Assembly (NCBI RefSeq): GCF_900188105.1
Contig: NZ_FZNP01000001.1
Location: forward strand, 930,001-994,000
Length of the DNA stretch: 64,000 bases
Source: Actinomadura mexicana
GTDB lineage: Bacteria > Actinomycetota > Actinomycetes > Streptosporangiales > Streptosporangiaceae
Reading direction: 5' to 3'
Below the pieces are notes generated by a model. It was not told the DNA's origin. It made no database searches and worked only from the letters and a program-made list of their open reading frames with translations. This document shows, one piece after another, positions 26,981 through 35,094 of the stretch (its first letter is position 1; every line of letters starts with the position of its first letter). The translations under genes were made by a program, and so were the position numbers.

Positions 26981-27940
26981 TCAGTCCGCACTCGGGGCGA
27001 GCGCCCGCACCGCCTCCGCCTGGGAGAGGCCCCCGCCCGGGACGATCGCCAGCACGGGGGTGGTGAGGCCGTTGGCGGTGTACTCGCGGACGCGGGCGCG
27101 GCACCGCTCCGGGGAGCCGTGCACGATCAGGTCGTCCACCACCTCGTCCGGGATGACCTCCAGCGCCTTCTTCCGGTCGCCGGCCGCCCACGCCTCGTTC
27201 ATCGGGCGCAGCGCCTCGCCGCGTCCGAGCCACTCGTGGAACGCCCGGTAGACGGGGACCGTCATGTACGCGGCGATCATCCAGCGGCCGATCGCGCGGG
27301 CCTCCTCGGCGTCGTCGGTGGGGCAGACGAACAGCCGCGCGATCAGCTCCGGCTCGTCGCCGAGCGCGCCGCGGACCGTCCGGACGTCCTTCGGCGCGAG
27401 CCAGTTGGTGATCGCGCCGTCGGCCTCGCGGGCGGCGAGCCGCAGCATGCCGGGGCGCAGCGCCGCGAGGACGATCGGCGGCGGCGTCGCCGGTGCGCTC
27501 TCCAGCTTGAAGCCCTTCACGGCGAAGGTGTCGTACTCCTCCTTCACCTTCTCCCCCGCGAGCGCCCTGCGCAGGAAGCGCAGCGTGTCGCGGGTGCGCT
27601 TGTAGGGCTCGTCGAACGGGATGCCGTTCCAGCGCTCCACGATCGTGTCGGACGACGTCCCGATGCCCAGCACGAACCGTCCCGGCGCGAGGTCGGCGAT
27701 CGTGGCGGCCTGCTGGGCCAGCAGGGCGGGGCCGCGCGTGTAGACCGGGACGATCGCCGGTCCGAGGCGCAGCCCGGGGTCCCACTGCGAGGCGAGCGCC
27801 AGGGGGGTGAAGGCGTCGGCGCCGTTGGTCTCGGCCGACCAGGCGTCGGTGTAGCCGAGCCCGGACAGCCCGGAAACGATCTCGCGGTGCTCGGCCAGCG
27901 GGAGGCCGGTCAGCGGAATGGTCAGTCCCCAGCGTGACAT
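26981..27940 (-). CDS. LLM-class F420-dependent oxidoreductase
   Basis: 319 residues with the luciferase-like TIM-barrel pattern: WGLTIPLTGLP at the start, DAWSAETNGADAFTPL, LGIGTSSDTIVERWNG, and PIVLAALRPGMLRLAAREADG in the middle. The family uses reduced coenzyme F420 or FMN. A mycobacterial relative (Rv3520c) lies within the cholesterol-catabolism region, which suits this neighbourhood, but I cannot prove orthology. It follows the SDR gene by 34 nt on the same strand, so the pair is likely an operon acting on one lipid or steroid substrate. Confidence 0.88.
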   Translation of the reverse strand: MSRWGLTIPLTGLPLAEHREIVSGLSGLGYTDAWSAETNGADAFTPLALASQWDPGLRLGPAIVPVYTRGPALLAQQAATIADLAPGRFVLGIGTSSDTIVERWNGIPFDEPYKRTRDTLRFLRRALAGEKVKEEYDTFAVKGFKLESAPATPPPIVLAALRPGMLRLAAREADGAITNWLAPKDVRTVRGALGDEPELIARLFVCPTDDAEEARAIGRWMIAAYMTVPVYRAFHEWLGRGEALRPMNEAWAAGDRKKALEVIPDEVVDDLIVHGSPERCRARVREYTANGLTTPVLAIVPGGGLSQAEAVRALAPSAD

Positions 27941-27974
27941 GCGCGTCTCCCTTTCTAGGGGTGTTCCCGGACGG

Positions 27975-28742
27975 TCAGGCGATCGAGGGCCGGATGGTGG
28001 CGCCGCCGTCCACGACGAGCGTCTGCCCGGTCATCCAGGACGAGGCGTCGCCCGCGAGGAACACCGCGGCGTCGGCGATGTCCTCGGGCTCGCCGAGGCG
28101 GCCGAGCGGCATGTACCTGCTGATCTCGGCCTCGTTGTTCTCCCACAGGGCGCGGGCGAGGTGCGTCTTGACCAGGCCGGGCGCGATGCAGTTCACCCGG
28201 ACCTTCGGGGCCAGCTCCATCGCGAACTGCCGGCTGAGGTGGATCACGGCGGCCTTGGTGGCGTTGTAGTAGCCGATGCCGTGCTCGGTGACCATGCCGC
28301 CGACCGAGGCGATGTTGATGATCGCGCCGCCGCGCTCGGCGAGCGAGGCGCGCAGCGCGAGCTGCGTCCACTGCACGATCGCGAACTGGTTGACCTGGAC
28401 GGTCTTGGCCGCGGCGGCGGGCTCGATGTCGGCCATCGGGCCGAAGTAGGGGTTCGTTCCGGCGTTGTTGACCAGGATGTCGAGGCCGCCGAACTCGGCG
28501 ACGGCCGCGTCCATGCACGCGGCGGCCTGCTCCGCGTCGCCGACGTGCGCCGCCTTGGCCAGGACGCCGGCGCCCGGGTGGGCCGCGCCGATCTCCTTGG
28601 CGACCTCGTCCAGCGCCTCCTGCTTGCGGGAGGAGAGGACGACGTTCGCCCCCTCGGCGGCGAACGCGGTGGCGATCGCCTTCCCGATCCCCCGGGACGC
28701 CCCGGTGACCAGCGCCGTCTTGCCCTCTAGACCAGTCCGCAT
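27975..28742 (-). CDS. Short-chain dehydrogenase/reductase
   Basis: 255 residues. Classical SDR: TGASRGIG nucleotide loop, NNAG, a catalytic Ser in NIASVGG, YxxxK in YYNATKAA, and IAPGLVKT. It would oxidise or reduce a hydroxyl/keto group with NAD(P). ATG 28742 follows GGGAG. It precedes the F420 oxidoreductase, and its promoter region contains a TetR-type palindrome at 28840 shared with the divergent DUF35/thiolase pair. Hydroxyacyl-CoA or hydroxysteroid dehydrogenase is the likely role by context. Confidence 0.9.
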   Translation of the reverse strand: MRTGLEGKTALVTGASRGIGKAIATAFAAEGANVVLSSRKQEALDEVAKEIGAAHPGAGVLAKAAHVGDAEQAAACMDAAVAEFGGLDILVNNAGTNPYFGPMADIEPAAAAKTVQVNQFAIVQWTQLALRASLAERGGAIINIASVGGMVTEHGIGYYNATKAAVIHLSRQFAMELAPKVRVNCIAPGLVKTHLARALWENNEAEISRYMPLGRLGEPEDIADAAVFLAGDASSWMTGQTLVVDGGATIRPSIA

Positions 28743-28839
28743 CCGCACGCTCCCTACCTGTTCGCACCCCGAGGGCCTGCCTTTTCGCACCCTGCGGGCG
28801 GCATGACCAGAATCCGACTCGGTTCACTGTACCGAAGTG

Positions 28840-28853
28840 ACTGACGAGTCAGT
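28840..28853. promoter_or_regulatory. TetR-type operator, core ACTGACnnGTCAGT
   Basis: ACTGACGAGTCAGT is a perfect inverted repeat apart from its centre. It lies between the SDR start (28742) and the DUF35 start (28966). The same core occurs at 32851-32864 in front of the ABC/YhgE remnant and its TetR gene, differing only at one central base, so the same regulator may bind both. Confidence 0.6.
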
Positions 28854-28965
28854 TAGCTGGGTTCGCGCGGGTCGGCGCCGGAGCCGTCCCGCTCACCGGA
28901 CACGTCCCGTTTCGAGCGCTCGCCCGGTTGTTACGCTGCGCCCGGTCGGAGACGAGGAGGACCGC

Positions 28966-29415
28966 GTGACCACGACCAAGGAACGCCGTCCGGCGATCGA
29001 GGGCTGGTTCACCACCGGGGACGGCGACGTCCGCCTGGTGGGTACCCGCTGCGGCGCCTGCGGAACGCCGTACTTCCCGCGCAACGAGCTGGCCTGCCGC
29101 AACCCCGGCTGCGCCGGCCCGAAGGACGGTTCCGAACTGGAGCCCTACGCGCTGTCGGGGCGCGGGCGCATCTGGTCGTACGCCGACTCCCGCTACAAGC
29201 CGCCGCCGCCGTACGTCTCCCCCGACCCGTTCGTCCCCTACACCGTCGCGGCCGTCGAACTCGAAGCCGAACGCATGGTCGTCCTGGGCCAGGTCGCCCC
29301 CGGCCACACCGTCGACGACCTCGCGGTCGGCATGGAGGTCGAGCTGACCGAGGGCGTCCTCTACGAGGACGACGAGGCCGAGTACACCGTCTGGATGTGG
29401 AGGCCCGTCACATGA
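28966..29415 (+). CDS. DUF35 zinc-ribbon/OB-fold protein
   Basis: 149 residues. An N-terminal zinc ribbon holds two Cys pairs (RCGACGTPYF and ACRNPGCAG), followed by an OB fold (RIWSYADSRYK onward). DUF35 proteins bind acyl-CoA and form complexes with thiolase-like partners, as ChsH2 does with Ltp2 in steroid side-chain cleavage. The partner here is the thiolase-like gene that overlaps by ATGA. GTG 28966 has GAGGAGG five nt upstream. The organisation recalls Rv1628c/Rv1627c in mycobacteria. Confidence 0.9.
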   Translation: MTTTKERRPAIEGWFTTGDGDVRLVGTRCGACGTPYFPRNELACRNPGCAGPKDGSELEPYALSGRGRIWSYADSRYKPPPPYVSPDPFVPYTVAAVELEAERMVVLGQVAPGHTVDDLAVGMEVELTEGVLYEDDEAEYTVWMWRPVT

Positions 29416-30602
29416 CGCGCGACATCGCCGTGCTGGGCGCGGGCATGCATCCGTGGGGCAAGTGGGGCCGCAACTTCGTCGAGTACGGGCTCGCGGCGGC
29501 ACGGTCCGCGCTCGCCGACGCCGGCCTCGCGTGGACGGACGTCCAGTACGTGGCGGGCGCGGACACCATCCGCAACGGCTATCCGGGGTTCATCGCGGGA
29601 GCGACGTTCGCGCAGGCGCTCGGCTGGTCGGGCGCGCGCGTGTCCAGTTGCTACGCCGCGTGCGCGTCCGGGGCGCAGGCGATCGGCAATGCGCGCGCGC
29701 AGATCCTCGCGGGCCTGTGCGACGTCGCGCTGGTCGTGGGTGCCGACGCCGCACCGAAGGGCTTCTTCAAGCCCGTCGGCGGGGACCGCCCTGACGACCC
29801 CGACTGGCTCCGCTTCCGCCTGCTGGGCGCGACCAACCCCATCTACTTCGCCCTGTACGCGCGTCGGCGGATGGCCATGTACGGCGCGACACTGGACGAT
29901 TTCGCCGCCGTCAAGGTGAAGAACGCCCGGCACGGGCTGTCGAACCCGAACGCCCGGTACCGCAAGGAGGTGACCGTGGAGGACGTACGCGAGTCCGCCG
30001 TGGTCGCCGATCCGCTGCGGCTGCTGGACATCTGCGCCACCAGCGACGGGGGCGCGGCGCTCGTCCTGACGTCCATGGAGTTCGCGCGGAAGCACGGGAT
30101 AGCCGACCCGGTGCGCATCCCGGCGCTGTCGACGGTGACGCCCACGTTCCCGAAGAACGTCCTGGACCTGCCCGACTTCGCGACGGACTCGGCGATGACC
30201 GTCCCGGAACCCGAGCGGCCGTTCCGGTCCGCGATCGCGCACGCCGCCTACGAGGAGGCGGGCCTCGGCCCCGAGGACCTGTCGCTCGCCGAGGTCTACG
30301 ACCTGTCCACGGCCCTCGAACTCGACTGGTACGAGGACATCGGCCTGTGCGGGAGGGGCGGCGCCGAGGAACTGCTCCGGTCGGGCGCCACGACGCTCGG
30401 CGGTCGCGTCCCGGTCAACCCGAGCGGCGGGCTCGCCTCCTTCGGCGAGGCGATCCCGGCGCAGGCGATCGCGCAGGTCTGCGAGCTGACCTGGCAGTTG
30501 CGCGGTCAGGCCGACGGCCGCCAGGTCGAGAACGCGCGGGCCGGCATCGCCGTGAACCAGGGCCTCTTCGGCCACGGCTCCGCCGTGATCACCGTCCGCT
30601 GA
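29412..30602 (+). CDS. Thiolase-like lipid-transfer protein
   Basis: 396 residues. The thiolase-like fold keeps a candidate nucleophilic Cys in SSCYAACASGAQA, the block ICATSDGGAALVL, and the C-terminal NPSGGLASFGEAIPAQA with GLFGHGSAV. Members of the SCP2-thiolase group either thiolyse beta-ketoacyl-CoA or, with DUF35 partners, cleave by retro-aldol reaction. ATGA overlap with the upstream DUF35 gene implies a 1:1 complex. The substrate is probably a steroid or branched acyl-CoA, inferred from the surrounding regulon. Confidence 0.9.
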   Translation: MTRDIAVLGAGMHPWGKWGRNFVEYGLAAARSALADAGLAWTDVQYVAGADTIRNGYPGFIAGATFAQALGWSGARVSSCYAACASGAQAIGNARAQILAGLCDVALVVGADAAPKGFFKPVGGDRPDDPDWLRFRLLGATNPIYFALYARRRMAMYGATLDDFAAVKVKNARHGLSNPNARYRKEVTVEDVRESAVVADPLRLLDICATSDGGAALVLTSMEFARKHGIADPVRIPALSTVTPTFPKNVLDLPDFATDSAMTVPEPERPFRSAIAHAAYEEAGLGPEDLSLAEVYDLSTALELDWYEDIGLCGRGGAEELLRSGATTLGGRVPVNPSGGLASFGEAIPAQAIAQVCELTWQLRGQADGRQVENARAGIAVNQGLFGHGSAVITVR

Positions 30603-30611
30603 GCCGGGCGC

Positions 30612-32225
30612 CTAGGCGACGGTGAAGCCGTCGCAGGTCAGGTAGTAGGCGTCGCCGTTCGGGTGGACGTGCAGCCAGATGACCGTCCAGTCGCCCTTCA
30701 TCAGCGGGTAGGTGCCGTTGCCCGCGCCCCCCCACTCGAATTCCGACGGGTAGTGGATGTTCAGCCACGCGGCGTTGCCGGGGTACAGGTGCGGCTTGCT
30801 CTGCACCACCCCGGTGACCCCGTTCCCCTGCTGCTCCACCGGCGGGCGGACCTGGACGGCCACGTAGTACCTGGGCGGCTCCGAGTACTTGAAGCGCAGG
30901 CCGAAGTCGACGGTCTTCTTGGTGTACGGCTCACGCGGCACTGACGTCTGGGTGTCGCGGGTGAGGTCGAAGTCCTCCGGACGGGCGGCGGGCTGGCACG
31001 CCGAGTTCGCCGCGCTCCACCGGAGGTCGGCGATGTCACCGGGCTGCTTGACCAGGATCCGGTCCGGTGGGGCGCCGTTGGCGCCCTTGGTCGCGCCCGG
31101 GGTCTTGCCGCCGGGAGTCGAGCCCGCGGGGTCACCGGTCGCGGTCCCGCCCTGCGTTCCCTGCCCTGCCTGCGGCTTGTTCCGGTTGTCGTCGCCGCCG
31201 TCCCCGTCGAGGACGAACCGCGCGAGGAGCGCGCCCACCAGGACGACGGCGGCCACCCCCGCGCCCGCCGCGATGACGGCGGCGCGCGACCGTCCACGCG
31301 AGACGCCCGGGACCGTCCTCGTGCGGTCGGCCGGAACGAGCCCCGACGCGATGGCGTCCGTGACGCTGGCGGGCATCGGCCGCGGGACGCCGACGATCCG
31401 CCGGTAGGCGGGATCGGCGGCGAGGGGACCCGGCACGGGCGCCTGTCGCAGCAGCCGCTCCAGCGTGATCCTGGCCTCGGGCTCCTTCTCGGCGCACTGC
31501 CGGACCAGGCCGGCGACGCGCGGGTCGACGCCCTCCAGGTCGATCTCACCGCTGAGCGTGCGGTGGATGATCGCCTCGATGCGGCCGCCGCCGAACGGGG
31601 GACGTCCCGTGGCGGCGTAGACGACCGTCCCGGCGAGCGAGAACACGTCCGACGAGGGAAGGGGCCGCTGCTCGCGGACGACCTCGGGCGCGACGAAGCC
31701 GGGGGTGCCGTTCCACGCGCCGGTCTGGGTGATCTGCGTCTGGCCCTCGCCGCGCGCGATCCCGAAGTCGATCAGCCGCGGCCCGTCCGGGGCGAGGATC
31801 ACGTTGCCCGGCTTGAGGTCGCGGTGCTGGACGCCGTGCCGGTGGATCTCCAGGAGCCCCTGCGCCAGCTCGGCGAGCAGCCGCAGGCAGGTCTCGGGGG
31901 GCAGCGGCCCGTGCGCGGCCACCGCCTGCCGGAGCGTCGGTCCGGGAACGTACTCCGTCGCCAGCCAGTACGGCGGCGCGTCCAGCCCCGCGCCGACCAT
32001 CGCGGCGGCGAACCTGCTGCGCACCCGCTCGACGGTCGCGACCTCGCGGCGGAACCGGGCGAGCGCCGTCGGCCCCTCGAAGTCCTCCCGGATCACCTTG
32101 AGCGCGACATGCCGCCCGCTACCGGTCAGCCCCAGATAGACCTGCCCCATGCCCCCCGCGCCCAGACGCCCCAGCAGCGGATAGCCACCGATCTCAGCGG
32201 GATCCTCCGCACGGAGTGCTTCCAT
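30612..32225 (-). CDS. Membrane Ser/Thr protein kinase with novel extracellular domain
   Basis: 537 residues. The kinase domain (about 12-270) has GAGGMGQVY, VALKVI, HRDLKPGNVIL, IDFGIA and GTPGFVAPE. A membrane helix (VIAAGAGVAAVVLVGALLARFVL) is followed by a Gly/Thr-rich linker and an outside domain of about 150 residues with aromatic-rich strands (RYYVAVQVRPP, AWLNIHYPSEFEWGG) and two Cys far apart that could pair. It is distinct from the three kinases at 9-14 kb in both loop sequence and sensor. Convergent with the thiolase gene, 9 nt away. Confidence 0.92.
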   Translation of the reverse strand: MEALRAEDPAEIGGYPLLGRLGAGGMGQVYLGLTGSGRHVALKVIREDFEGPTALARFRREVATVERVRSRFAAAMVGAGLDAPPYWLATEYVPGPTLRQAVAAHGPLPPETCLRLLAELAQGLLEIHRHGVQHRDLKPGNVILAPDGPRLIDFGIARGEGQTQITQTGAWNGTPGFVAPEVVREQRPLPSSDVFSLAGTVVYAATGRPPFGGGRIEAIIHRTLSGEIDLEGVDPRVAGLVRQCAEKEPEARITLERLLRQAPVPGPLAADPAYRRIVGVPRPMPASVTDAIASGLVPADRTRTVPGVSRGRSRAAVIAAGAGVAAVVLVGALLARFVLDGDGGDDNRNKPQAGQGTQGGTATGDPAGSTPGGKTPGATKGANGAPPDRILVKQPGDIADLRWSAANSACQPAARPEDFDLTRDTQTSVPREPYTKKTVDFGLRFKYSEPPRYYVAVQVRPPVEQQGNGVTGVVQSKPHLYPGNAAWLNIHYPSEFEWGGAGNGTYPLMKGDWTVIWLHVHPNGDAYYLTCDGFTVA

Positions 32226-32298
32226 GGTTCACCGGCCCCTCGTCGCCACGCACCGCCGAGAATGATCTCATTCCGGGAGGAGCCGCGCCCCCGGGTCG

Positions 32299-32670
32299 TC
32301 AGTCGGCCTTGCGGGCCACGTGGAGGGCCCAGGCGATGAGCGGGGCCTGGAACGGCAGGCGGCCGTAGGCGGCTGCGCGGAGGGGCAGCGGGCGGTGGCG
32401 CCAGTCGCGGGCCATCTTCACGTTGGCGGGGAAGACCGCCGCCATCAGGCCCGCCGTGGCGAGCGCGCCCGCCCTGCGGGTGCGGGGGTGGGCGACGGCC
32501 GCGGCGCAGGCCAGCTCGGCGACGCCGCTGAGGTAGGTCCAGGTCCGCGGCCCGCCGGGGAGCCGCTCGGGGACGAGCGCGTCGAACGGCTTCGGAACGA
32601 TCATGTGGAGGGTGCCCATCCCGGCCATGAGCGTGGCCAGCCTGCGGTGCGCGCGCGACGACTCGGTCAT
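32299..32670 (-). CDS. DoxX-family membrane protein
   Basis: 123 residues with about four membrane helices. TLMAGMGTLHMIVPKPFDALVPERL and YLSGVAELACAAAVAHP follow the DoxX pattern; ANVKMARDW is typical of this subgroup. DoxX-like proteins have been linked to redox balance in the membrane; the exact role is unknown. It is divergent from the ABC/YhgE remnant, with several palindromes in the 257-bp region between them. Confidence 0.85.
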   Translation of the reverse strand: MTESSRAHRRLATLMAGMGTLHMIVPKPFDALVPERLPGGPRTWTYLSGVAELACAAAVAHPRTRRAGALATAGLMAAVFPANVKMARDWRHRPLPLRAAAYGRLPFQAPLIAWALHVARKAD

Positions 32671-32680
32671 CCCCGAAGTG

Positions 32681-32694
32681 TGTCAGATCAGACA
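32681..32694. promoter_or_regulatory. Inverted repeat upstream of doxX-like gene
   Basis: TGTCAGATCAGACA has TGTC/GACA arms around a palindromic GATC centre and lies 10 bp before the DoxX-like start codon. It is a candidate repressor site; the binding protein is unknown. Confidence 0.35.
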
Positions 32695-32741
32695 GTGCGT
32701 CCAATAGTGATCCCGCCGTCTCCCTGGTCGGATGTGCCTTT

Positions 32742-32757
32742 TGTGACTCAAATCACG
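32742..32757. promoter_or_regulatory. CRP/GlxR-like site
   Basis: TGTGA, six bases, TCAC matches the TGTGAnnnnnnTCACA consensus of the CRP family (GlxR/Cmr in actinobacteria) at nine of ten fixed positions, in an AT-richer patch between divergent promoters. Function is inferred from the match only. Confidence 0.4.
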
Positions 32758-32842
32758 GCTCTGTTCCGTGTGACCTGAGTCGTGGCGGTCACGTGTCTGA
32801 TGTCACCGCTTCGGGCGGATCCGCGAGGTTCTCGGCGGAGCT

Positions 32843-32872
32843 AGATTTGCACTGACCAGTCAGTACAAATCT
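32843..32872. promoter_or_regulatory. 30-bp TetR-type palindrome
   Basis: Outer arms AGATTTG (32843-32849) and CAAATCT (32866-32872) flank an inner inverted repeat ACTGACCAGTCAGT (32851-32864). It sits 56 bp before the remnant gene at 32928, which is followed by a TetR gene, so autoregulation by that TetR is likely. The inner core recurs at 28840. Confidence 0.75.
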
Positions 32873-32927
32873 GGCTCTTCGGAAGGTCGCGCTGACGTCC
32901 GAGCACCAGACTCCAGGGACGGCCGCC

Positions 32928-33581
32928 GTGGCCGGGGGGACCCCGGCGCCCGTCCCTGGACCCCGCCCGATCGGCTTCGGGGCTGGCGGGGGCCGCCCCG
33001 GAGCCGGTCCCGCACGCGGAGCGTCCGTGCGGGCGCGGGGCCTCGGGGTGAAAGGCGCGCGGGGCTGGGCATTCCGCGACGTCGAGCTGCCCGTCCCGGC
33101 CGGCGCGCTCGTCGCCGTCAGCGGCATCGCGGGCACCGGCCGCACCGCGCCCTGCGCCGCCCTCGCCGTCCTGCACTTCGCGCTCGGCCTGCGCGCCGAG
33201 CACTGGCCCGGCCTCGTCGCGTTCCTCGCGCTCGCGTCCGCCGCGTTCCTCGCGGTCATCCAGTGGGTGAACGCCCGCTTCGGGCCGATCGGCCGGATCA
33301 TCGCGCTGGCGCTGCTGATGCTCCAGCTCACCTCGGCCGCCGGCACCTACCCGGTCGAGACGAGCCCGGCGTTCTTCCAGGCCGTTTGCCCGTACCTGCC
33401 GACGCCGTGGGTCGTGGACGCCGTCCGGCATCTGATCAGCGGCGGCGACCTGGCCTCCGTATGGCAGGGTTGTGCGGTGCTGGCCGCCTTCCTGGGCGGC
33501 GGGCTCGCGCTCACCGCCCCGGCCGTCCGGCACAACCGGGTCTGGACGATGAAGCGCCTGCACCCGGCACTGAAGCTCTGA
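32928..33581 (+). pseudogene. In-frame fusion remnant: ABC ATPase N-terminus joined to YhgE/Pip C-terminus
   Basis: 217 residues, open throughout. Residues 34-75 look like the start of an ABC ATPase (VRARGLGVKGARG, then a P-loop GIAGTGRT), but everything after the P-loop is gone: no Q-loop, LSGGQ or Walker B. From about residue 80 the sequence becomes the C-terminal membrane part of a YhgE/Pip-type ABC-2 exporter, with four helices, the TSPAFFQAVCPYLPTPWVVDAVRH signature region and a cytoplasmic tail. In related actinomycetes the two proteins are usually separate neighbours, followed by TetR, as here. A deletion of roughly 2 kb probably fused them. It is unlikely to function as a transporter. 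Confidence 0.7.
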
Positions 33582-33596
33582 TCGGAGGCAGCGGAC

Positions 33597-34172
33597 GTGG
33601 CCCGCATCACGACCCGGGAGAAGCTCTTCACCGCGGCGATCGAGCTGATCGCCGAGAGCGGGCTCGCCGCGACGACCGTCGACCAGATCGCCGAGCGCGC
33701 CGGTGTGGCCAAGGGCACCGTCTACTACAACTTCGACGGCAAGGCCGCGCTGTTCGCGGCGCTGCTGGAGTACGGCGTCGACCGCCTCGCCACCGCGCTG
33801 CGCGACGCCGCGTCCGGCCGTCCCCCGCTGGAGGCGCTGGAGGCCGTCGTCGCCGCCGAGCTGGCGTTCATCGGCGAGCACGAGTCCTTCGCCCGGCTGC
33901 TGATCGCCGAGACGTGGCGGGCCGGCGGCGACTGGCAGCACGCCGCCCGCCTGATCCGCGAGCGCGCCATCGACGTCGTGGCCGGCGTCCTGCGCGAAGC
34001 GGTCGGCACGGGCGACCTCCGCTCCGACCTGGACACCGGCACGGCCGCCTCCGCCGTCTTCGGCATGGTCCTCACCGTCGCACTGGACTGGCGCGCCCTC
34101 CAGCCCGGCCGCTCGCTGGACGACGTCCAGGCGACCCTGCTGGCCCTCCTGCGAGGCCGCCTCACCACCTGA
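33597..34172 (+). CDS. TetR/AcrR-family repressor
   Basis: 191 residues. The N-terminal helix-turn-helix reads TTVDQIAERAGVAKGTVYYNF and the rest is an all-helical ligand domain with conserved AETWRAGGDW. GTG 33597 follows GGAGG. It lies 15 nt after the ABC/YhgE remnant and was probably its repressor, with the 30-bp palindrome at 32843 as operator. Because the target gene is damaged while this gene and the operator look intact, other targets such as the 28.84-kb site may now matter more. Confidence 0.92.
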   Translation: MARITTREKLFTAAIELIAESGLAATTVDQIAERAGVAKGTVYYNFDGKAALFAALLEYGVDRLATALRDAASGRPPLEALEAVVAAELAFIGEHESFARLLIAETWRAGGDWQHAARLIRERAIDVVAGVLREAVGTGDLRSDLDTGTAASAVFGMVLTVALDWRALQPGRSLDDVQATLLALLRGRLTT

Positions 34173-34176
34173 TCCT

Positions 34177-34902
34177 TCACTGGACGAACTGCTGGCCGCC
34201 GTCGATGTCGTAGGTGGCGCCGGTGAGCGCCGTGTTGGCCATGATGTGGACGGCCAGTGCGGCCACGTCGGCCGGACCCACGACCCGGCCGATCGGGAGC
34301 GCCGACCGCAGCTCGTTCCTGCGCTCGTCGAGCCGGTCCCCGAGAAGCGACGCCGACAGCGGCGTGTCGACGAAGCCCGCGGCGATGAGGTTGACCCGGA
34401 CGGGCGCGAGTTCGAGCGCGAGGGTCGCGGTGAACGGGGGAAGCGCGGCGGTGGCGGCGGAGATGAGCCCGAGTCCGCGGCGGATGCGGCGGCCACCGGT
34501 GCCGCCCATGAGCAGGAGCGTGCCCCCGGGGCGCATCCTCGGGGCCGCGCTGCGCGCGACCTGGAGCGCCACCACCATGTGCCCGCCGACCTCCTCACGC
34601 ACCTCGTCGGCGTCCATCTCCAGCAGGGGCTTGTAGCGCGGTCCCCCGGCCGTGATCAGCACATGGTCGATGGGTGAGGGAAGCTCCCGGAAGAACTCCT
34701 CCACGGCGGCCCGGTCGTTGGCGTCGAAAAGGGCCGTGCTCCGCGCGCCGACGTCCAGGGCTGCGCGCTCCAGCCGTTCCGGACTGCGCCCGGTGAGGAC
34801 GGCCTCGGCTCCCTCGGCCCGGGCGAGCCGTGCGGTCTCCAGCCCGATCCCCGCGCTGCCGCCGACCAGGACGACGGTCTGCCCCTCCAACTGCGTCCCC
34901 AT
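34177..34902 (-). CDS. SDR-fold protein lacking the catalytic Tyr and Lys
   Basis: 241 residues with the SDR nucleotide loop GGSAGIGLET and the C-terminal GGQQF. At the active site YxxxK is replaced by ISAATAA, so both Tyr and Lys are gone, and MGGTGGRR stands where the catalytic Ser is expected. NAD(P) may still bind but ordinary oxidoreduction is unlikely. It may be a binding or regulatory protein. It ends four nt after the TetR gene, on the opposite strand. Confidence 0.85.
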   Translation of the reverse strand: MGTQLEGQTVVLVGGSAGIGLETARLARAEGAEAVLTGRSPERLERAALDVGARSTALFDANDRAAVEEFFRELPSPIDHVLITAGGPRYKPLLEMDADEVREEVGGHMVVALQVARSAAPRMRPGGTLLLMGGTGGRRIRRGLGLISAATAALPPFTATLALELAPVRVNLIAAGFVDTPLSASLLGDRLDERRNELRSALPIGRVVGPADVAALAVHIMANTALTGATYDIDGGQQFVQ

Positions 34903-35094
34903 GATCCCCCCGACCGGTGGTGGCTCCCGGGAGCCGACGAGACGGCGACCGGAAGGCGTACGGCGCCACCATCGCCCGCGCCGTTCATGTCAAAACCCAT
35001 CTTTCGAAGTCTTTATCGGCCTTTGGGTGGCTTCCCGGGCTCACGCGCCAAAGATGTGAACGTGGAGAAGATCCAGCACGGAGGAGGCCGCAGC

